NCBI GenBank assembly: GCA_947165675.1
Contig: CAMVBJ010000011.1
Span: 26,465-90,464 of the forward strand
Source: an uncultured Prevotellaceae bacterium
GTDB taxonomy: Bacteria > Bacteroidota > Bacteroidia > Bacteroidales > Muribaculaceae
DNA length: 64,000 nucleotides
Direction of reading: 5' to 3'
Under the pieces are notes generated by a model. That model was not told the DNA's origin and did no database searches. It was given only the letters and a program-made list of their open reading frames with translations. Both the position numbers and the translations under genes were made by a program. Of the stretch, positions 10,862-19,486 are shown one piece after another (the stretch's first letter is position 1; each line of letters starts with the position of its first letter).

Positions 10862-11082
10862 TGAAGTGCATTGAAACGGCTTGTGGATCAATTGAAAAAA
10901 ATCTTTAAATCATCTTATAATACCATCATTAGATTTTTTCAATAAAATCAATTTTCCTATCAATCACTGTTTCCCGCCTCACCCGTGAATGGGCCAGGCG
11001 GGATTCTTTTTCCCACAGACAGCACGAGGCGCGGCCATTGTGGTGGCCACGCCTCGCGGGAATAGTGGGGGAGAGGTGGGTG

Positions 11083-12321
11083 TTACTTGATGACCTTGGT
11101 AGTGGCGGTGGAGCCGTCGCTGTAGGTCGTCACCTGGATGGTCAGGCCGTTGGGCTGTGCAACGCGCTGGCCGGCGACGTTGTAGTAGCTCACGTCGGTC
11201 ACGGTCTTTCCTGCATTCATCTCATTGACAGCGGTGTGGGGGTAAACCTCGATATAGACAATGTCTGACTTGTTGGTGATGCCGTCAACGGTGTAGTTGA
11301 GCTGCATACCGATGCGCCAGTTGAACAGCGGGTTGTCACCCGTGTTGGTGCGGTAGAAATAGACACGGCGCAGGTAGAAGTCGTAGCCACTGTAACCGTA
11401 GGGGATCTCGGTCACATCGGTATCGAAGCCATTGTTGGAACCATAGGTGTCGTAGTCAAAGGTGAACAACTGGTCGTTGTCGGTAAAGATGCTGTAGGTC
11501 AAGCAGTCGGCATCCAGCGGATTGCCGTCCACGTCAAGCAGGTTGATGTTGAAGTCCAAGCGGGTGTAGCCCTCCTCGCTGCCGGAGTCAAAGAACTCCG
11601 TCACCTCGGGGTTGGCGGGAACGGCGGGGACAGCGTCGCCGCGAACGGTCCAGGTCGAGTTCCACTCGATGGTGGCAATGGTGCCATCATCGCTCCACAC
11701 GCCAGCCAGTCCGGTAGCCACGCAGTTGGTGGGATAGGGGTTCTCCACGCTACCCTCGCTGCCCACAAGGGTGATGGTGCCGGTTGCGGGGTCGATGGCA
11801 TATAGGGCTTCCTCCATGCGGTCGTCGGGATAGAAGTCAAGCCAGTAGAACACGCCATCCTCGTCCTCAAACTCGACGACATCGGTTGTACCCCAAGCGA
11901 GCATCAGACCATAGTCATATTCCTCGTTATAGGACACATATTGTCCCAGGGGTACCGAAATGTAAAGTCCGTCATCGCTCAATTCACCGACGACCCAAGT
12001 GCCCGTGCCCTCGGCATAGCATAGGGGGTCCTGGATGTAAACCGTCTTGCCGTCGGGGGCATACACGACCTTGACACGGCCCATCTGGTAGTCGGTGTCG
12101 TAGCCGTAGAAGCTCGATGTCAAGAACTCGCCGCCACGGGTGTAGGCCACGAGTGTGCCCTCGGGCTGCTCGGTGATCAGGTCAACGCGTGATGGAGCCT
12201 TGATTGAGGTCTTGTGGGACGCCTTGTCGAGCGGGCGATAGGCATTGCCCATTGATTTCACACCTGCTGTGGCGCTGACTGCCACGGCAATACTGAGTAG
12301 AAGTAGTGATAATTTCTTCAT
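11083..12321 (-). CDS. Secreted protein, single ITEQPEG-type module plus C-terminal tail related to the 33-44 kb paralogs
   Basis: Signal peptide; LITEQPEGTLVAYTRGGEF...YIQDPLCY; tail AVNEMNAGKTVTDVSYYNVAGQRVAQPNGLTIQVTTYSDGSTATTKVIK. Confidence 0.7.
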   Translation of the reverse strand: MKKLSLLLLSIAVAVSATAGVKSMGNAYRPLDKASHKTSIKAPSRVDLITEQPEGTLVAYTRGGEFLTSSFYGYDTDYQMGRVKVVYAPDGKTVYIQDPLCYAEGTGTWVVGELSDDGLYISVPLGQYVSYNEEYDYGLMLAWGTTDVVEFEDEDGVFYWLDFYPDDRMEEALYAIDPATGTITLVGSEGSVENPYPTNCVATGLAGVWSDDGTIATIEWNSTWTVRGDAVPAVPANPEVTEFFDSGSEEGYTRLDFNINLLDVDGNPLDADCLTYSIFTDNDQLFTFDYDTYGSNNGFDTDVTEIPYGYSGYDFYLRRVYFYRTNTGDNPLFNWRIGMQLNYTVDGITNKSDIVYIEVYPHTAVNEMNAGKTVTDVSYYNVAGQRVAQPNGLTIQVTTYSDGSTATTKVIK

Positions 12322-12499
12322 GCTGATAATGATAATATATTAATAATGTATATGTATAACATTGATAAACAAATTGTCGCTGACGCTGCAAAAATAGTGA
12401 AAAAATAGACAACATCCAACAATAATTGTTACAATGTGTAGCACAATGCTCAAATATTTTCTTTACCTTTGCACATTCAACCTTAATACTACTCACACT

Positions 12500-13867
12500 A
12501 TGATGGAGACCCTAAATACCTTTTTTGAGACCTTGAGTGGCTATCTGTGGGGATGGCCCATGATTATATTGCTGTTAGGAACCCATATCTTTCTCACCTT
12601 CCGTCTGGGGGTGCCGCAACGCAAGCTGTTGACTGCTATCCGCTTGTCCGTCAGCCGTGACAAGGGATCGACGGGTGACGTGTCCCAGTTCGGGGCGCTC
12701 GCGACGGCGCTTGCGGCGACCATCGGCACGGGTAACATCGTGGGTGTGGCAACAGCCGTGGCCTTGGGTGGCCCTGGCGCCGTGCTGTGGTGCTGGCTGT
12801 CGGGCGTGTTTGGCATCGCAACCAAGTATAGCGAGGGCCTGCTTGCCATCAAGTATCGTGTCAAGACCGAAGACGGTCGCATGTTAGGTGGCCCGATGTA
12901 TGCCCTGGAACGGGGCTTGGGCTGGAAGTGGCTGGCAGTGCTGTTCGCCCTGTTCACGGCGTTAGCATCGTTTGGCATCGGTAACACGGTGCAGGCCAAC
13001 GCCATCTCGACCATCGTCCATGAGTCCTATGGCATCCCCGCTTGGCTCTCGGGTGGTGCCGTGTGCCTGATGACGGCCTTGGTGCTGCTGGGTGGTATCA
13101 AGAGCATTGCCCGCGTGTGTGGCGCCCTGGTGCCGTTCATGGCATTCTTCTATGTGCTCGGGTGCATCTATATCTTGATTGTCAACGGGCAGTACGTCTG
13201 GCCTGCCATTAAGCTCATCTGTGAGTCGGCTTTCACGCCCCAGGCTGCTGGAGGCGGTTTTGTGGGCACGACGGTCATCGTCGCGGCGCGCATGGGTATC
13301 GCCCGCGGCCTGTTCAGCAACGAGTCGGGTCTGGGGTCGGCGCCCATTGTTGCCGCCGCAGCCCAGACGCGCAACCCCGTGCGTCAGGCGTTGGTGTCCT
13401 CGACGGGCACCTTCTGGGACACGGTCGTGATCTGTGCCTTCACTGGGCTGGTGATTGTTAGCTCGATTATCGCTTATCCTGACATCAGCAGTACCGACGG
13501 TGCCGCGTTGACCAAGGCTGCGTTCTCCAAGATTCCCTACGTGGGCACGCCGCTATTGACCTTCGGTTTGCTGACGTTTGCCTTCACGACCATCCTGGGG
13601 TGGTGTTATTATGGAGAGCGGGCGGTGGAATACCTCAAGGGCAAGCGCTGGATGCTGGGCTACCGCATCGTGTTTGTCGCGATGGTGTTTGTGGGCAGCA
13701 TGATCAGCCTGGATGTCGTGTGGAACGCTGCTGACTGCATGAATGCCCTCATGGCTATCCCCAACCTTGTTGCCCTGCTGTTGCTGAGTGGCGTTATTGC
13801 TCGTGAGACGCGTCATTACCTCTACGGTGACCGCCTTGACCAGCACGCGCCTGCCGACGAGCCATAA
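12500..13867 (+). CDS. Sodium:alanine/glycine symporter (AgcS family)
   Basis: GDVSQFGALATALAATIGTGNIVGVATAVALGGPGAVLWCW; RMGIARGLFSNESGLGSAPIVAAAAQT. Confidence 0.92.
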   Translation: MMETLNTFFETLSGYLWGWPMIILLLGTHIFLTFRLGVPQRKLLTAIRLSVSRDKGSTGDVSQFGALATALAATIGTGNIVGVATAVALGGPGAVLWCWLSGVFGIATKYSEGLLAIKYRVKTEDGRMLGGPMYALERGLGWKWLAVLFALFTALASFGIGNTVQANAISTIVHESYGIPAWLSGGAVCLMTALVLLGGIKSIARVCGALVPFMAFFYVLGCIYILIVNGQYVWPAIKLICESAFTPQAAGGGFVGTTVIVAARMGIARGLFSNESGLGSAPIVAAAAQTRNPVRQALVSSTGTFWDTVVICAFTGLVIVSSIIAYPDISSTDGAALTKAAFSKIPYVGTPLLTFGLLTFAFTTILGWCYYGERAVEYLKGKRWMLGYRIVFVAMVFVGSMISLDVVWNAADCMNALMAIPNLVALLLLSGVIARETRHYLYGDRLDQHAPADEP

Positions 13868-13900
13868 TAGATGGTGTTGTTGGGGTAGGGGTACAAAAAA

Positions 13901-13999
13901 AGGGCAAGTGAGCTACAGCGCGCCGCTACAACCTCGTTACCCTTGCTTCGGTCAAGACCTGGGGGATTAGGAGGGAGCTGGCCGTGTAGGACTTACCCG
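13901..13999 (-). ncRNA. ffs: Bacterial signal recognition particle RNA (4.5S-like)
   Basis: Minus strand contains CCCCCAGGTCTTGACCGAAGCAAGGGTA (SRP helix-8 type motif), ends in a T-tract, preceded by TACCTTTG; ends approximate. Confidence 0.78.
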
Positions 14000-14003
14000 G
14001 CTG

Positions 14004-14011
14004 CAAAGGTA
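14004..14011 (-). promoter_or_regulatory. -7 box (TACCTTTG) of the SRP RNA gene
   Basis: Minus strand TTGCC-17 nt-TACCTTTGCAGCCGGG. Confidence 0.6.
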
Positions 14012-14075
14012 CTGCTTTTTCCTGAACTGGCAACATTTTTTCAAAAAAAATAGCAACGAAATGTTTAACGAATCT

Positions 14076-14177
14076 CACGCTAAGTCGCGAAGCCGCTAAG
14101 TTTTTTTAAAGTTGATTGCTCGCAAGGGGATCGCAATCCGTGCGGATGCCATTTGTCTTTATTGTATTTATTGTCTT
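14076..14177 (+). repeat. Interspersed palindromic repeat family 2, copy 1
   Basis: CACGCTAAGTCGCGAAGCCGCTAAGTTTTTTTAAAGTTGATTGCTCGCAAGGGGATCGCAATCCGTGCGGATGCCATTTGTCTTTATTGTATTTATT; also at 14193 and 63882. Confidence 0.8.
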
Positions 14178-14192
14178 CCTTTTATTCAAACC

Positions 14193-14263
14193 AAGCCGTT
14201 AAGTTTTTTTAAGTTGATTGCTCGCAAGGGGCTCGCAATCCGTGCGGATGCCATTTGTCTTTA
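14193..14263 (+). repeat. Interspersed palindromic repeat family 2, copy 2
   Basis: AAGCCGTTAAGTTTTTTTAAGTTGATTGCTCGCAAGGGGCTCGCAATCCGTGCGGATGCCATTTGTCTTTA. Confidence 0.8.
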
Positions 14264-14283
14264 AGGTGAATGGGGAGGGGCAT

Positions 14284-14320
14284 GTAAAACAACAAACGGC
14301 CCGCACTGTTGTGCGAACCG
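14284..14320 (-). terminator. Intrinsic terminator of tRNA-Val copy 1
   Basis: Minus strand CGGTTCGCACAACAGTGCGGGCCG hairpin followed by TTTGTTGTTTT. Confidence 0.65.
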
Positions 14321-14323
14321 CTC

Positions 14324-14401
14324 TGGTGGGCAGTGAGGGATTCGAACCCCCGACCCTCTGCTTGTAAGGCAGATGCTCTGAACCAACTGCGCTAACTGCC
14401 C
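14324..14401 (-). tRNA. tRNA-Val (anticodon UAC), CCA encoded
   Basis: Minus strand GGGCAGT...TCTGC-CTTACAA-GCAGA...GGGTTCGAATCCC...ACTGCCCACCA; 7-bp acceptor stem, TAC in the loop. Confidence 0.93.
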
Positions 14402-14422
14402 GTGTTGTTGTCAAAAGCGGTG

Positions 14423-14430
14423 CAAAGGTA
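14423..14430 (-). promoter_or_regulatory. -7 box of tRNA-Val copy 1
   Basis: Minus strand TTTGGCAGTTCA...TACCTTTG. Confidence 0.6.
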
Positions 14431-14578
14431 CAACGATTTTTTGAACTGCCAAACATTTTTCCAGAAAATTTTCAAAAAAATCTCTCGCTTGAAGTTGCCG
14501 AGCCGAAGAGTGGACGGGATGTGTGGTACAGGAGGCATGTAAAACAACAAACGGCCCGCACTGTTGTGCGAACCGCTC

Positions 14579-14656
14579 TGGTGGGCAGTGAGGGATTCGA
14601 ACCCCCGACCCTCTGCTTGTAAGGCAGATGCTCTGAACCAACTGCGCTAACTGCCC
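14579..14656 (-). tRNA. tRNA-Val (anticodon UAC), CCA encoded, second copy
   Basis: Same sequence as 14324..14401, offset exactly 255 bp. Confidence 0.93.
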
Positions 14657-14676
14657 ATGTTTCGTCTAAAGCGATG

Positions 14677-14684
14677 CAAAGGTA
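14677..14684 (-). promoter_or_regulatory. -7 box of tRNA-Val copy 2
   Basis: Minus strand TTTGGCAGTTTA...TACCTTTG. Confidence 0.55.
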
Positions 14685-14835
14685 CTGCTTTTTTCTAAAC
14701 TGCCAAACAAAAATCGGATTTTTTTCTTGAAAAATGCGTTTTTTTTGAAAAAAGTCCATTTTTTGGTGTTTTTTTAGTCCAAAAATGCTAATTTTACCCC
14801 CGTGTAAACAACTTATCATATACAATCAATAGAAA

Positions 14836-15390
14836 ATGAAGACGAGTTATATTTTTCTGGCCGATGGCTTTGAGGAAGTCGAAGCCTTGACGAGTGTGGA
14901 TGTGTTGCGTCGTGCGGGAATGCCCGTGACGACGGTGTCGATCAACGAGGGACATGAGGTGACTGGCGCCCATGGCGTTACGGTGCTTGCCGACAGCCTC
15001 TATAGCGACAACGACTATAGTGAGGCCGAGTGGCTGGTGCTGCCCGGTGGCATACCTGGAGCGCCCAATCTGGCTGCTCACGAGGCCTTGTGTGCGACGC
15101 TCACCGATCAGGATGAGCGGGGTGGCAAGGTGGCGGCGATCTGTGCTTCGCCGGCGGTGGTCCTGGCTCCGTTGGGACTGTTGCAGGACCGTCGTGCCGT
15201 GTGCTATCCTGGAATGGATCAGGGTATTGAAGGCGTTAACTGGGACAAGACGGCTGTGGCTGTCGATGGCAATGTGGTGACGGGAAATGGTCCTGCGGCT
15301 GCTGCGCCCTTTGCCTTGACGCTGGTAGAGCAGAGCCTGGGCCGTGACAAGGCTGTCGAAGTGGCCAACGGCATGTTGCTGGACTTCTAA
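14836..15390 (+). CDS. DJ-1/PfpI family protein
   Basis: IFLADGFEEVEALTSVDVLRRAGMPVTTVSI; KVAAICASPAVVLAPLGLL nucleophile elbow. Confidence 0.92.
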   Translation: MKTSYIFLADGFEEVEALTSVDVLRRAGMPVTTVSINEGHEVTGAHGVTVLADSLYSDNDYSEAEWLVLPGGIPGAPNLAAHEALCATLTDQDERGGKVAAICASPAVVLAPLGLLQDRRAVCYPGMDQGIEGVNWDKTAVAVDGNVVTGNGPAAAAPFALTLVEQSLGRDKAVEVANGMLLDF

Positions 15391-15403
15391 TCAGCGGGAT
15401 ATT

Positions 15404-15572
15404 TTTTAGGTAACGATATAGCAGTTGACCCTGAAAAGTTTTTTAACGCTAATTTCGCCAATTAGGCTAATTTCACGAATTAATATAAAACACTTCGCGT
15501 AAATTGGGGAAATTGGCGAAATTAGCGTTAGCCCCGCAGGGTTTGGGTCAACTGCTATATCATTGCCTAAAA
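15404..15572. repeat. Palindromic MITE-like element family 1, copy A
   Basis: Terminal inverted repeats TTTTAGGTAACGATATAGCAGTTGACCC / GGGTCAACTGCTATATCATTGCCTAAAA plus inner inverted repeats AACGCTAATTTCGCCAATTA / AATTGGCGAAATTAGCGTTA. Confidence 0.88.
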
Positions 15573-15855
15573 TCATCTTAGGGTGGCTTCATGCCATGGT
15601 GGGAGATTGCATGGCAGATGTGAGCGCCAGCTCTTGAGCAAATAGCTATGGAATAATGAAATTTTGATAATTATTGTATAAAATATTGTGAGAAAAACTT
15701 GCAGAATTCAAAATAACATTCTAAATTTGTGGCATCTTTTGATTAGGATACACTTTAATTAAATCAACCTGACCAAAGACTACCAAAATTAGTACATAGA
15801 CTATAAACATTACATTATTTTATTAACCATTTATTAATTCCTAAATCTTAGATTT

Positions 15856-17571
15856 ATGAAAAAATTTTTAGCACTCGCTTTTGTATGCGCAGGCTTGACT
15901 GCTATGGCAGCCACCCCGCGTTTAGGAAATGTGAACAAGGCTGACTTCACCAAGAAAGCAAATACTGCTTCCTCGATGATTATGAAGTCTAACACATTTG
16001 GTAAGAACCTGACTGCCAGTATGGTGAATGCCCAGATGGGTGATAAGCAGGTTTCTCCTATTAAGTTCTTCAAGGATCGTCACTTGACTCCCTCGGACAA
16101 TGCTCTGGTAAAGAAGGCTCCTCGTCGCATTACTGCTGATGATATATTAGCCGCCGATTACATTGACTTCCGAAACATGTTGACTTTTAATTCGGAAGGT
16201 TATCTGACAGCTGCTGATCCCTACTATGCAGGAGGTTATGGCATCTATTTTAATCAAGAAGGAGACCAGATTTACGGTTATGGTATCTATTGGGATATTT
16301 TTGGCAAGTCATCATGGCTGCCCATGAATATCGATTATAGCGCTAAGACCGTATCTCTGCCCACCGGCGTTATTCTTGAAGACAGCACCCGTACAGGTAA
16401 GGTGACCACCTCTGGTACCTCTCAGGTACGTGTTGACACCGTTGTTTACTCGTTCTTTGTAAACGAGGACTATTTCTACGGTGGTTCTATTGCTGATGTT
16501 ACTGGTGTAATCTATGATGATGGCACTATTCAGTTTAATGATTCGATCGGTTATGTTTATGCTGGCTATCAGGCTTTGATTCAGTATTCGAGAAGAAATC
16601 AGAATCAAGAATGGCAGCAGACCTCGGCTGACACTACGGACTTCTATGACATCCATCGTGGAACCATGTTTGTTGTAGCTAATGGTACCCATGATTATAC
16701 TTACTATAGCAGTCAGTATTATCCCAATGGTGTCGCTGACAACAATAATGTTTACATGTTCCAGGATGCTATGGGTACAGTCAGTGTTTGGAACCTCTGG
16801 GGCTTTGGTATGCCCGACGTATCGATGTATGTCGCTGACGGCGGTGTGATGGAGTTCCCTGATCAGGCTATCCTTGATATCAATGATGATGCTTGCTATG
16901 ATGAGAACGGTGTAATGCAGGGTGATGGTGTCATTTACAATGTCACTGGAACTTGGGCCAATGGTAATGTAAGTGGCCTTACAGCATGGGGTAATACCGG
17001 TACCATTACCGAGGATCAGATTGAATGGGGCATGACGATTCCCTTCAATGGTCACTGGGTATTTGGTATTGGCTTTGGTGACAACAAGCTGAGCTACAAG
17101 AATGAGGCTGATAAGTTCAATATTGTTATGGCTACTGCTCCCGAAATCACCTCAACTGTTAATGCCGATAACGTTGTTGTCAACGCTACTTGCGCTGATG
17201 AGGGTTCGGTCGTTCTGCTCTTGATTGATGGTGAAAGGGTTGAAATCCCCGCTACCTTGGAGCGTCGCGACACCGCTTATACTGTAAGTGCTACTGCTGG
17301 TGCCTATGTTCCCTACGAGAAGAACTTGAGCACTGCTACTGCTACTATTGAGATTCCTGCTAAGGTTACCGTTATGATTGGTGACGTGAACAAGGACGGT
17401 ACAGTTAATATCGCTGACGTGACTGCCTTGATTGATGCTCTGTTGAGTGGCAATCTGGATGACACTGATACCTTCAGCTATGACAACTCAGAGTGCAATG
17501 GCGATGGTACTGTTAACATCTCTGATGTAACGACCTTGATTGACATGTTGCTTGGTGGCACTGGTAACTAA
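15856..17571 (+). CDS. Secreted beta-rich protein with C-terminal dockerin-type repeats
   Basis: Signal peptide; C-terminal GDVNKDGTVNIADVTALIDALL and ECNGDGTVNISDVTTLIDMLLGG. Confidence 0.85.
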   Translation: MKKFLALAFVCAGLTAMAATPRLGNVNKADFTKKANTASSMIMKSNTFGKNLTASMVNAQMGDKQVSPIKFFKDRHLTPSDNALVKKAPRRITADDILAADYIDFRNMLTFNSEGYLTAADPYYAGGYGIYFNQEGDQIYGYGIYWDIFGKSSWLPMNIDYSAKTVSLPTGVILEDSTRTGKVTTSGTSQVRVDTVVYSFFVNEDYFYGGSIADVTGVIYDDGTIQFNDSIGYVYAGYQALIQYSRRNQNQEWQQTSADTTDFYDIHRGTMFVVANGTHDYTYYSSQYYPNGVADNNNVYMFQDAMGTVSVWNLWGFGMPDVSMYVADGGVMEFPDQAILDINDDACYDENGVMQGDGVIYNVTGTWANGNVSGLTAWGNTGTITEDQIEWGMTIPFNGHWVFGIGFGDNKLSYKNEADKFNIVMATAPEITSTVNADNVVVNATCADEGSVVLLLIDGERVEIPATLERRDTAYTVSATAGAYVPYEKNLSTATATIEIPAKVTVMIGDVNKDGTVNIADVTALIDALLSGNLDDTDTFSYDNSECNGDGTVNISDVTTLIDMLLGGTGN

Positions 17572-17871
17572 TTGTGATCAATTGATGAACTGAATCTGAT
17601 TCTGATTCATCAACAAATAATGACAGGCTCCGTCCAGCTGCTGGATGGGGCCTGTTTCTTGAATGGACGAACCGTTCAGGTGAGATTGTGGCAAGCGATT
17701 GATGTGGTGAGAGCGGGATGTGATTGATGTGATGGAAAATAGTAGCTTATCTTCTCTAAAAGAGTAATTAGTAGTTTTTATGTGCGATATTTGTTTTGTG
17801 TGGTTTATTTTTTTGTAAATTTGCAAGTTGTAAGAAACAGAGAGAGTAAAAACCATATAAAAGTTGAGAAT

Positions 17872-19044
17872 ATGAAGAGAATATTTGCATTGATGTGTGT
17901 TTGTGTGTGCCTGACCTCTATTACAGGATTGGGCGCCAACGTGATGACGGGAGACCGCATCTGTTTCCTTCATCCCTACAAGATGGTGGATGGAGCCAAT
18001 GGCGTGAAGCAGGCCGAGCCCTGTGACCCGTTAAACATCGGTGGATGGGTGGTAACGCTTGTCAACAACGGACAGGATGGTTACATGACCATCGAGGGTG
18101 GCTTGATTGATGATGTGGCCCTGCCCATCAAGGTGAATGGCAGCGTTGTGACCCTGGAGGCTACCAACAAGCCGTTTGCCAGCGTCAGTGGCAGCAAGAC
18201 GTCGGGCAGTTCGGCTTATTCGGTAAGGGTTGACAGCACGTTGAATTACTATCTGGTCAACGAGGCCTGGGCACTGGGTCAGGATGGCCTTGCGGATGTC
18301 CAGGGCAGCATTCTTGCCGATGGCTCGATTGAAATTGCCGACGGTTTTGCCTACTATTTTGAGAATGTCAAGACGACAACCAACACCCTCAACGGCCAGT
18401 CCAGCGTGACGACCGACACGCTGCGCTGGGTGTCGATGATCTATCGTGACACTAAGCTGGTTGCTCCTAACGGCAAGCATGAGTACACTGATGTAGAAAC
18501 TGGTGAGACCATTGTTACCGACGTGTTCATCCGTCAGTCGGGTGAGACCGTCTATGTCATGAACCTATATGGCTACGGCTATGGCGAGAGTTACATGGAG
18601 TTACACTCCGATGGCACTGTTGACTATCCTGGTCAGCCCTTGCTCGACGTTGATAACGCCCTCAATCCCGCTGGTGATTGGTATAACACCGACGGTTCGT
18701 CGATGGGTAATCAGGGTAATGTGACTCCTGCTGCCATCACTTGGGGACTGACCGTGCCCAGTGACAATGCCGGTGCTGTGGCAGCCGGTTGGCGAGACAA
18801 CAGGCTGTACTTTACCGACGGCAGCTCGTTTGTTGTTCCCGGTGGCGGCATCCGTGGTGATGTGAACCAGGATGGTAACGTCAGCATCGCGGACGTTACC
18901 GCACTGATTGACTTGCTGCTGGCTGGTAATGAAATCACTGATGACATCAAGGCCGTTGCCGACTGCAACCAGGATGGTAGCGTGAGCATTGCTGATGTTA
19001 CGGCGCTCATTGACTACCTGTTGGGAGGCTCTTGGTCCAACTGA
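17872..19044 (+). CDS. Secreted protein with C-terminal dockerin-type repeats, paralog of the preceding gene
   Basis: Signal peptide MKRIFALMCVCVCLTSITGLGA; GDVNQDGNVSIADVTALIDLLL and DCNQDGSVSIADVTALIDYLLGG. Confidence 0.85.
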   Translation: MKRIFALMCVCVCLTSITGLGANVMTGDRICFLHPYKMVDGANGVKQAEPCDPLNIGGWVVTLVNNGQDGYMTIEGGLIDDVALPIKVNGSVVTLEATNKPFASVSGSKTSGSSAYSVRVDSTLNYYLVNEAWALGQDGLADVQGSILADGSIEIADGFAYYFENVKTTTNTLNGQSSVTTDTLRWVSMIYRDTKLVAPNGKHEYTDVETGETIVTDVFIRQSGETVYVMNLYGYGYGESYMELHSDGTVDYPGQPLLDVDNALNPAGDWYNTDGSSMGNQGNVTPAAITWGLTVPSDNAGAVAAGWRDNRLYFTDGSSFVVPGGGIRGDVNQDGNVSIADVTALIDLLLAGNEITDDIKAVADCNQDGSVSIADVTALIDYLLGGSWSN

Positions 19045-19155
19045 TACAGTCTCTCTCTCTGATAGAGACGATAACATCAAGCAGGAATCCTATTGTCATT
19101 AGGGTTCCTGCTGTTTTTTTGCTTTTTGTGCTTGTGTGGTGAGGTGCGAGGGTTT

Positions 19156-19163
19156 TACCTTTG
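19156..19163 (+). promoter_or_regulatory. Candidate promoter -7 box (TACCTTTG) about 320 nt upstream of the 19487 operon
   Basis: CTTGTG...TTTTACCTTTGCACATC matches the Bacteroidetes pattern. Confidence 0.5.
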
Positions 19164-19232
19164 CACATCTGCGAAACAACACTACACATTATTTATTCAA
19201 GTTTCTAAAGTAGCTGCGCCACTTTAAAAACT

Positions 19233-19418
19233 TGAGGATAAAGGATAAAGGTTAATGGTTAAAGAATTTGCCAAAATGTGATTTATAAATGTTTCCTGAA
19301 AATGGAAGGTATTATTCATTAAACAATTAACCCTTAACTTTAGTTTTCAGTTCTCAAGTTTTCAGTTTTCAGCGGCATCCGCATTCTGACGACTGACAAC
19401 TGACAACTGACAACTGTT
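19233..19418 (+). repeat. Heptanucleotide tandem repeat leader (GGATAAA/GGTTAAT, TTTTCAG and ACAACTG units)
   Basis: GGATAAAGGATAAAGGTTAATGGTTAAA; AGTTTTCAGTTCTCAAGTTTTCAGTTTTCAG; CTGACAACTGACAACTGACAACTG. Confidence 0.8.
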
Positions 19419-19486
19419 TTCTTTAAACATTATGCAGTGAGCAAGTTAACAACTTGCGAAACTTAAATTATTAATAATAAGATACC

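Noticed and set aside
15856-19044. Cellulosome components
   Set aside because: Dockerin-type repeats are present but no cohesin or recognisable CAZyme domains are seen in the window.
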